Assembly: GCA_017654735.1 (NCBI GenBank)
Contig: JADPYG010000089.1
Location: forward strand, 506,001-570,000
DNA from: Vishniacozyma victoriae
Lineage: Eukaryota; Basidiomycota; Tremellomycetes; Tremellales; Bulleribasidiaceae
Length of the DNA: 64,000 nucleotides
Direction of reading: 5' to 3'
Below, piece after piece: positions 55,452-64,000 of this stretch. Both the position numbers and the translations under genes were made by a program. Each line of letters opens with the position of its first letter. Position 1 is the first letter of the stretch. The notes beneath the pieces are model-generated. The model made no database searches. It was not told the DNA's origin and saw only the letters and a list, made by a program, of their open reading frames with translations.

Positions 55452-57002
55452 ATGCTCCACCCAATCCCCGATATGCCGGGTGAAGAAGCCCACCCAAGCG
55501 TCGTCTATCCACTCAAGGAAGAACTATCAAAACTATGTGGTGTCAAGCATGGAACCCGCTTTCCCGGCTCTCAACCAATTTCATTCACCCAGGATCATTT
55601 ACAATTACTTGAAAAGATGGATTTCTGGGTATGTGAAAAGTCGGATGGGCTTAGGGTTATGGTTTTTATCCGGATGAACCAGCATACGAATGAACAGGAA
55701 ACTTGGCTCGTAAGTCAGAACCAGATGTCCATGGAGGATCTGGGACCTGGCTGATATCTAGGTGGACCGTAAACAACGATTCTTCAGGGTGTACTTCCCA
55801 CCGTGGATGACTTCTGGCCATCAAATTGGCGGGACCGTTATAGATGGTGAACTTATCATTGATATCGATAAAACCACGGGCGAGGTATGATTGATCCCTT
55901 AGAGGGAGTCAATGAGTCTGGAGCTAAAGTCATAGCACACCTTGAGGTACTACGCATTCGACTGCTTAGTGTTCAACGGAACATGTATCACTCATAAGGA
56001 TATCACCAAACGCTACGCTGTAAGCTAACCTTCATGATCTCGTGATGAGGACAAAGCTGACCGGCAGACATTGATGCAATTCATTGTCCAGCCTTTTGAG
56101 AAGGGTCTCAAAGCAAACCCAGATTGGCGAAATTTCCTACCTTTCGAGTACGTTACATCATCCCTCCTCGCACACGTAGCTGACATCTTGCCAGGATGGT
56201 AGCAAAGAAACAGGATAGGGCGTATGGGGTCTCACAAGTCCTGGAACATATCGAGAAATTACAACATGGTCACGATGGTCTGATATTCACTTGTGCGCAA
56301 ACGCCATATGTATTGGGGACAGATGAAAAGATGTACGTCGTACCCTCGTACCCCGATTGAGGCAAGCTGACCTGCCAGATTGAAGTGGAAACCCGCCTCT
56401 GAAAATTCGATTGATTTCAAGTTGAGACTGCGGTTCCCGCCTAGTCCTCATGATCCTGACACGCCCAACTTCACCGCTAAACCGGCTTTCTTACTATACA
56501 CCTGGCTAGGGGGTTCTGCCAATTTAAACTCCTCATACGAGTTCTTTGATAGTATGGATATGTCGGATGAGGAATGGGAAGAGTAAGTCTCCCAGAAACC
56601 ACAATGGGGCAAGACTGATATATCAGCATCAAACAATCAGGAGAACAGTACGATGATAGAATAATAGAATTCAATTGGGATGGTGATCGAGAAACATGGA
56701 AAATCATGAGATTCAGAGACGACAAGCCCGATGCGAATCATAAATCGGTAATGGAGAAGATTCTGGTTAGTATCAGGGATGGAGTCGATATCGATGCTGT
56801 GAGTTCATTCATCAAATTACAGATTTAGGCTAATGGTAAGGTACTTGCGAGAGCAGAATCGATTAGGTCAGCATGGAAGGCCAGGGAGGCTGAAGCCAAG
56901 CAGAGGGCTCAGGCTCAAGCTCCCCAGGCTAGACAGCCCGACGCCCCTGTGTATCATGCTCCTGCGTCTAGCTCTGGTGCTCTCTCTGGATTAAAGAGAT
57001 AA
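55452..57002 (+). CDS. CEG1: mRNA guanylyltransferase (capping enzyme)
   Basis: Transfers GMP from GTP to the 5' diphosphate end of nascent Pol II transcripts through a covalent enzyme-GMP intermediate. Starts [10 protein letters not shown] at 55452. Motif I is EKSDGLR with the nucleophile Lys codon at 55638. Motif III is the [13 protein letters not shown] region, IIIa/[12 protein letters not shown] and the [12 protein letters not shown] strand, motif V GLIFTC and [15 protein letters not shown]. The OB-fold has [20 protein letters not shown] (motif VI region). No triphosphatase domain is fused, as in fungi generally. About eight introns; some exons are under 60 nt. The tail is Ala/Gln/Pro-rich. 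Confidence 0.95.
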
Positions 57003-57182
57003 AGTAGAGCAAGTATGTTTATATATTCTGTTTACTATGTTGTTGTAAGGTATCGTATATCAAAATGCAAGATTTCGCCCCATTTGCCATTTTTGCTCGA
57101 TGATATAATTGAGGTTCAAACGGTGCATATGCGATTATACAAAGGACGAGATACAAGAATGAATAAGCAGAAAAAAAGCAGA

Positions 57183-60100
57183 CTACTGGATACCCTGTTC
57201 GTCCTTCATTTTCCTTATCATCAACCATTCGTCCTTTGTGACTTGATCTCGGAAGACGTTTTCTGCAAGTGAGCTCAGGTCAAGCGTGGAGAGTAAGCGA
57301 CATACTGAGGGTATCGATGCTTTTCCTCGAAATGAGCGAGACGACCTCGTCCTCGAGAGTGAAGCTAGACATCAGTGTCCGGGAAACAAAACGCTAGAAG
57401 AGGGAACTGACTGTCGACCGAACATCTTTGCAGTCTCCCAAGGTGCTCTCTCGATCTTGACGGCGATACCTCCTCCGACGGCGGTCTTCTTGACAAGATC
57501 GACCGACTTGTGTTCCTTTTCTAGACTCGTGCTTTCTGATGAGCTCATTTCCATACGAGCCAAGTCGACAGAGGAACTTACATTTTCCCAAGCTTAACGA
57601 TTTCCCTCACTTTCGTGGCTTTATCATACTTGACCACACCGACTGGTGTTCCTACTCGTAGTGTACCTTCGGTAATGTCACACCCTAAGATGATTGGATC
57701 ACGCATGGCGAATGCTTGAATAATCGATAATCTGACTGGCCAGACCGCGGAGTCCATGGCATCACGTTTACGGGCCTCGATCACTTCGGCAAGATATTTC
57801 TTGAAAGCGTCGAAGAGGTGGTAAATGACAGGAGCTGGATCATTAGCTTGTGATATGTGTGTATCGGAAAGAACGATGACGTACCGGTAAAGATTTTTAG
57901 CCCAGCAGCGGCAGCAGCCTTTGTTGCCTCAGGATCAATAGAGACATCGAAAGCCAGAATACAAGCGTATTCAGGTGCTCGTTCCGCCATCATATGATGT
58001 CCTCTAATAGTCTTGGCAAAAACCGGTCCAACTCCGAAATCGTGGATGGGAACCTTGTTGGATTGAAGGAAAGTCAACAGAGCTTCCAAAGCACCCAGAG
58101 TAGATGCCTGGACATAGACACCCTTTCCTTTGGCATCGACCGCAAATCGTTTCAAGGTCTGCAAGTCGTCCATACAGATATCGCTGAAGTAGGATTCTTC
58201 ATCCTCGTTTTCTGCGACGTATAAACGGGCTCCAGCGATAGCCTTGTCTAGTCCCGGGGCGAAGATCTTGACTCCGAGTGCGGCTTTCACCGTATCGTGC
58301 TTGACATATGTCGACTTTTTGTCAGCAGTAGTATTTGTTGAGCGACATGACGTACCTTTATACGAAGCTCTCGCATTGGTTGAGGGGTCAAGAGAGCCCT
58401 AACTTTTGTAACAATCGGACCATCCGTTCCGCACAGGACAATGGTATCACCATACTTGAGATGACCATTCGAGAGGATGACATCTAGAGTTGTACCCATT
58501 CCCTCGACATTTTTCACTTCCAATACGGTACATGAGAGGTCGGAAATGTACATCAGACTCTTGTTCATCCTTTCTTGGGTTAATTTGGCGAGGAGAAGCA
58601 ACATGTCGGGGATACCTTCTCCAGTGAAAGCCGAGGTGGGAACCAGTGAGACGACACTTCCGAGTTTCTTGTTCTCATCGAATAGCTCAGAGTTGAGTCC
58701 AGCTTCGGCCAGCTTGAGCTTGACTTCTTGCAGTCGGTTTTCGAATTCGGATTTGACCGATTTAGATTGTTGTTCGTATGACGCTCGGAATCCATTGTCG
58801 GGTGTAGCTTTCCAGCCGTAAAGCCTATCAATCTGAAAGTCAGCTCAGGTGGGAAACCCTGCAAAAAAGCTTACCTTGTTGAGAGCGACAACGAATGGCG
58901 TCTTGCCCTTCTTGAGGAGCTCTAGACTCTCGAACGTCTGCTTCTCGAACGATTGGGTGATGTCGACAACGAGAATAGCGATGTTACACAGAGAAGATCC
59001 TCGAGTTCGTAGATTGGCGAAAGCCTCGTGACCGGGTGTATCGATAATCAAGAGACCAGGGATCTTGACCTCATAATTGTCGACATTGACGATGTTGGAT
59101 TTAGAAATGATAGCCTCGGAAGGGAAGAAAGTAGCACCGATTTGTTGAGTGATACCACCAGCTTCACCCTCTGCGACGGAAGTTTGTCGAATTTTATCGA
59201 GAAGTCGAGTCTTTCCGTGATCGACGTGACCCAGAATACAACAGATTGGAGATCGTAGTTCGCTGTTTCCTTCGCTGGCTTTGATTGCTGCATCTCGTCG
59301 TTTCATGTAGCTGACTCGTCCAGCCTCGATACGCTCATCTTCACTGTCGGCGGATGAATCGGATTCGGAATCGGACTCCTCATCGGAGTCATCGGAGTCA
59401 TCATCGCTTGATTCGTCATCGTCTGCGGGCTTCGCTGGGGCTGCAGTCGAGGTCTTGCCGTTGGCGGCAGGTTTCGAAGCCGAGGCGGCCGCAGCAGCGG
59501 GGGCAGGGGCAGTAGCGGGAGTGGCTGCCTGCTTGAGAGGGGTTGCCTGCTTGGAGACAGGGGACTTGGCTTCAGCCGACGGCGTGGCAGGCGTCTTGAC
59601 AGGGGCCTCGTCTTCCGACTTGTCCCAATCGTCGCCCGAATCCTCGACCTTCAAACCCTTGACGTCGTCCGCCAGCTGACCCGCAGGCGTGGTATCCTCA
59701 TCGCTCTTGTCCCAGTCGTCCTCGCTCTCTTCTGCTTTAGGTGCCGAAGCGGGCTCAGGAGTAGCCTCAGGCTCAGGCGCGGGGGCGGGAGTCGAGCTTG
59801 CGGCGGCGGGAGCGGGTGCCTTGGGTTTAGGTGGAGCCTTCTTCTTGTTGAACGGTTTCTTGACGACCGCACCTCCTTCCTGTAGACCAGCTACTTTGAC
59901 ACCTGCGTCCAACATAGCCTGTTTTCTTGCCTCTGCCACAGCCCTCTTTTGCTTTTCGGCAGGAGTGAGGAGTTTACCCTCCTTCTTCAATCGTTCTAGC
60001 CTCTCCTTCTCCTTTGCCTTCTTTGCTGCTTTCTGAGCTTCAATCTTGGCCTCCTCTTCTTCTATACGTGCATCCTCCTCGGCCAAAATCCTTTGTCGCT

Positions 60101-61247
60101 CAGCTTCGGCAGCAGCTGCTTCCTCTTCGATTCGCTTCTTCTCGGCTACGGCAGCTTGCATAGCGGCGATATGGGCTGGGACTTTCTTGCCCTTGGCAGG
60201 TGCGGGTGGGACTTCGACTTTGGGTGCGGCCTTCTTCTTCTTCTTTTTCTTCTTGTCGGCTGCTGTGGCATCATCGGCGTCGACGTCGTCCTCTTCTGCA
60301 TCGTCTCTTGGTGCAGGTGCAGAATCCGCTGAAGGGGGAGCTGGTGCAGAGGATGTGGCGGGAGCAGAGTCACCTGCGGCTGCTCGTTTAGCAGCAGCCT
60401 GTGCTTTCTTCTTCTCCTACAGGGTCAGTCAAGTAGCGAGGGTTTTACAGTAGAGTGTATGTCGCACCTTCTCTTTCTCCTTCTTCAACTTCTCCTTCTC
60501 CTTCTTCGTTAAAAGCTACTTGAATCAGTAAGAGAACAAACACAAGATGGTAGTCTGACCTTCGGTCCCTCATTATCAGAGTCTTTCTCGTCGGCTTCTT
60601 TCTCCGCAGGAGCAGGCTTCTCCTCCTTGACGGGGGCCGCCTCGACTTCCGCAACATCCTCAGCTTTCGCCTCCACCACCTCTTCATCATCGCTATCAGC
60701 CGGAGTGTGAGCCTTTGATTTCTTCCCTTTCTTTCCCTTCTTTGGCTTGACATCCTCTTCAGGCCACTCTTCGTCTAGATCAGCCCGCTCTGCAGGCTTT
60801 GCAATCTCTGCCTCTTCCTCTTCGGAATCGACTTCCTGCTTCTTTGCCTTCTTTCCTTTCTTGCCTTTCTTGGGCTTGACATCTTCCTCTGGCCACTCAT
60901 CGTCCGGGTTTGCACGGACCTCTTCAATACCTGCGGGTTTTGATTCGGCGTCATCCTCCAGGTCTAGATCCGCGAAATTGTTGCGCTTCTTCTTGGATTT
61001 TCGCATTCGCGACTGGCGGGTCAGTCATCACTACACGACGAATACCAGGTTCTCTCACCATCAAACCTCCACCCTCTTCCTCATCTTCTGCCTCTTGAGC
61101 TTCGGGTGCAGGCGAGGCGAGAGCAGCCTCTTTTTGAGCCCTGGTAGTCAGTGTAGCTCAGTGGCAACGGTCGACAAAAACAGACCAGTACTCCTCGTCG
61201 TCATCCCCACCCTTCTTTCCCTTCTTGTTGTTCTTCTTGGGCGGCAT
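57183..61247 (-). CDS. FUN12: Translation initiation factor eIF5B
   Basis: Ribosome-dependent GTPase that joins the 60S subunit at initiation. Starts [14 protein letters not shown] at 61247. The long N-terminal region is charged Lys/Glu with internal repeats: two [16 protein letters not shown] units and two DDWDKS units, then an Ala/Pro-rich stretch and Asp/Ser run. The G domain has G1 [13 protein letters not shown]2 [10 protein letters not shown]3 IDTPGHEAF and G4 VALNKID (Asn-Lys-Ile-Asp, split by an intron). Domain II and III follow ([37 protein letters not shown]), then domain IV ([33 protein letters not shown]). The stop is at 57183. All GTPase motifs are intact. Confidence 0.94.
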
Positions 61248-61445
61248 CTGAGTATATGTATACGGATGCGGAGAGGTATAGTTTGGAATGGGCTTTGTAG
61301 ACGCTTTTGACTGGATTTTAGATTTCAACCTTACAGGTAATAGACGGAATCAAAATCCGGTACCTACTAGAGATCTACAGAATGCCTTACGACTCGACTT
61401 TTATTTCATCCAAAGACACTACTACACTGTGCACATACTATAACA

Positions 61446-63233
61446 ATGGCCAATCAAGGTATCAGATACTTCTCAACAAGGGGTGGAAACGACACTCTTA
61501 CTTTCGAAGAGGTATGCACTCTGGAGATGGATTGTGAATCAAGCTAAACATCAGGCGGTACTCACTGGACTAGCCCCAAACGGAGGTCTATACATCCCCA
61601 CTGAAATCCCATCTTTACCTGCCGACTGGGAAACCAAATGGGCCAAACTATCTTTCCCAGAATTATCGCACGAGATCCTGTCGCTATTCATTCCTACGGC
61701 CGATATTCCATCGGAAGACTTGAAGACTATTATCGATAAATCGTACTCTTCATTCCGGGATCCGGTGACTACCCCACTCAGAAAGACTGGCGAGAAGGAG
61801 TATGTTATGGAATTATGGCATGGACCTACTTGGGCTTTCAAGGATGTTGCCCTTCAGTTCTTGGGAGAGACTTTTGCTTATTTCTTGGAAAGGAGGAACG
61901 CCGGCAAGACCGAGGGCAAGGAGGAGTTGACTGTTGTTGGTGCTACCAGTGGTGATACCGGAAGGTGCGTGTTCAGCTGTCGTAGCCTAGAGGTACTTGA
62001 AGCTGACGTTCAGTGCTGCCATCTACGGTCTACGCTCCAAGCCCTCCATTACCATCTTCATCCTATATCCTGATGGCCGAATCTCACCCATCCAACTCGC
62101 CCAAATGGCAACCGTCCCCGATGCCAACGTCTACACTGTCGCTGTCGAGAATTCATCTTTCGACGATTGTCAAGCTATCGTCAAGACCCTATTCTCCGAT
62201 GCGAAATTCAACAAGACCCATCGACTAGGAGCCATCAATTCCATCAACTGGGCTCGAATCCTCGCTCAAATCGTCTACTACTTTTCAGCATACTTCCAAC
62301 TTCCCGAATCAGAACGATCAGATATCAGGTTCACTGTCCCTACTGGAAACTTTGGTGATATCCTAGCTGGATGGTACGCCAAAAAGTTGGGTCTACCCAT
62401 GGGAAACTTGGTAGTAGCTACCAACGAGAATGATATCTTGGAACGTTTCTTCCGAACAGGTCGATATGAGGCTGAAGACTCTGTACCCCAACAGGCAGTC
62501 GAGACGGCTGTAGTCAACGGCTCATCTGATGGTCAACAAGCTCAATCTGGAGGTGTCAAATCTACCCACTCCCCAGCTATGGATATTTTGCTATCATCAA
62601 ATTTCGAGAGGTTGCTTTACCACCTCGCTTTGGAGACTAGTGCTGGTGGTGACAGGACAAAGGCCCAGGAGACATTGAATGGATGGATGGGAGAGATGAA
62701 GAAGTCGGGACGAGTGGATCTAGGGGAGGAGGTCAAGAACGCAGCTGCCAAGGATTTCTGGGCAGAGCGAGTTTCCGATCAGCACGTGAGTGTCATGAAT
62801 ATACGAAATATGAGTCTAGGACTGATGGCAGACCCTGGACGAAGTGAAGCGATACTACAGCCGAGAAGACTCCTACGTTGTCGACCCACATACCGCTGTC
62901 GGCCTTGTTGCTCAAGCACGCTCAGCAAAGAAGGGGTAAGCTTTCCGAAGCTGCGGCTGGAATAAGCTGACCTGCAGAACCAAAGATACAACATGGGTAA
63001 CTCTCGCAACAGCCCACCCTGCCAAATTCTCCTCATCAGTCGAGCAAGCCTTATCTACATTCCCAGAATTCAACTTCCGTGAAACAGTTCTACCTTCCGA
63101 ATTGAAGGAACTCGAGTCACTGGATAAAAGGATATACCGAGTCAAGGGCGAGCAAGGAGTCAGGGAGCTTATCGAAAAGGTCAAGCGGGGGGAGGAGCAT
63201 GAGCCCTCGAAAGAAGGTCTCGGATCTTTGTGA
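61446..63233 (+). CDS. THR4: Threonine synthase
   Basis: PLP enzyme converting O-phosphohomoserine to threonine. Starts MANQGIRYFSTRGGNDTLTF, the typical family start. The PLP Lys is in the GPTWAFKDVALQF motif; the phosphate-binding loop is VVGATSGDTGSAA, spliced across an intron. NSINWARILAQIVYY and VPTGNFGDILAGWYAKK are the fungal/yeast-type (long) threonine synthase signatures. An extra Gly/Ser/Gln-rich insert (NGSSDGQQAQSGG) interrupts the second half. The C-terminus is VKRGEEHEPSKEGLGSL, stop at 63233. Divergent from eIF5B with only 198 bases between starts. Confidence 0.95.
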
Positions 63234-63467
63234 GCGGGGAAGAGTTGTTCAAAATATGCATGGTTGTCTTCTTCTGCTCTTTTGTTTTGTCTCTGTTATC
63301 CATGTTTAAAGAAAATAACTTATAGTGATTGTTGTCTGGTATTAGGAGTAATCCGGAGATGACCGGCGATCGATGACACCCGAGATCGTTAGTACTGAAT
63401 CGATTAGACTGTATAATCTAACTTACAACTCCAAATTTGTCAAACACCTCCCTACTATCCACCCACA

Positions 63468-64000
63468 ATGTCATCTATGTCAGATACAGCCCGACTCTCC
63501 TCAAACCCAGAAAGCGATATAATGCTCCAAGATCCCCATCCCGACCTACTCGATGAATCCCCTAAACCAGCAAGAATGACAGGAGGTGGAATGCGCGAAG
63601 CGATGACTGCAAAGTACGATCCGTCTACCAAATTAGCTACGGGGACTACTATGGCGGAATATAAACGGATCAATATGCGAGCTACTACTATTGGGATGTG
63701 GGGTGGATTGGCTGCCGGAGGGTTGATCAGTGAGTTTCAATCGGGACATTGATTCAGAAACTGATGATAGCAATGGCATTGAAGAGACGTACAAACCTCT
63801 CTCGAAACGCTTTGACATTCTCTTTCCTATGTACGTCCCCCTTACATCTTAGTCTCAGTCGGCTGATCAGTAGTTACGGCCTCATCCCTTTCCTACGGTA
63901 TATCACAGTCCCTAGTCCAAACCCGCTTGCAGGAGGTAGTAGCCAAAGCAAATGACGCCAAACTTCCCAGAGCACCAGACGGGGGAGGATACATGCTCTC
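63468..64000 (+). CDS. Small probable membrane protein, 3' partial
   Basis: Starts MSSMSDTARLSSNPESD. A polar 70-residue N-terminus precedes a helix with GMWGGLAAGGLI. After the first intron (about 63729-63770) comes a basic stretch (MALKRRTNLSRNA) and a second hydrophobic segment (LTFSFLLVTASSLSYGIS) across the second intron (about 63830-63872). The frame QSLVQTRLQEVVAKAND runs on to the window edge. Two membrane helices with a positive loop between them would fit a small organelle-membrane protein. Family not recognised. The end lies outside the window. Confidence 0.6.

Noticed and set aside
1..64000. Transposons, tRNA genes, CRISPR arrays
   Set aside because: No transposase, reverse transcriptase, terminal repeats, T-loop tRNA pattern or spaced direct repeats were seen.

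Overview
The window is a gene-dense, intron-rich piece of a basidiomycete nuclear genome. Genes are cut by many short introns (mostly 40-60 nt, GTRNGT donors, CTGAC/CTGAT branch sites, NAG acceptors) and packed on both strands with 0.1-0.6 kb between them. The gene content (fused NUP98-NUP96, voltage-gated K+ channel, mitochondrial GABA transaminase, Ceg1-type guanylyltransferase) suggests a tremellomycete of the Cryptococcus/Kwoniella group. The species cannot be named from the sequence alone. I see no transposon, rRNA, tRNA or CRISPR array.

Layout. 1-2181: heat shock factor, 5' end cut by the window. 2529-3247: small hydrolase-like protein. 3704-8922: four tandem same-strand paralogues of a family I do not recognise, each with three exons and a 21-25 nt middle microexon. 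This is the most unusual region. 9134-12666: AlkB-fold-like protein with zinc ribbons. 13247-15233: equilibrative nucleoside transporter with a polypurine intron. 15286-19039: an unknown basic protein, RNA polymerase III subunit RPC17 and a WW-domain protein. 19346-36201: Zn2Cys6 regulator, nitrilase-family hydrolase, amino acid/GABA permease, methylmalonate-semialdehyde dehydrogenase, GH31 glucosidase, F-box protein and GABA transaminase. Several of these could act together in beta-alanine/GABA/valine catabolism. 36371-41671: UTP5 and HAS1, two ribosome-biogenesis genes that diverge from a 1.27 kb spacer with G-rich tracts and a 20-bp tandem repeat. 41898-52055: YTH1/CPSF30, a small coiled-coil protein, a Kv channel and the NUP98-NUP96 precursor. 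52437-54995: four short helical/coiled-coil hypothetical genes, all on the minus strand. 55452-63233: mRNA guanylyltransferase, eIF5B and threonine synthase. 63468-end: a partial small membrane protein.

All gene models come from reading frames and splice sites by eye. Spans run from predicted start to stop and include introns. Family names rest on recognised motifs, not on database searches.
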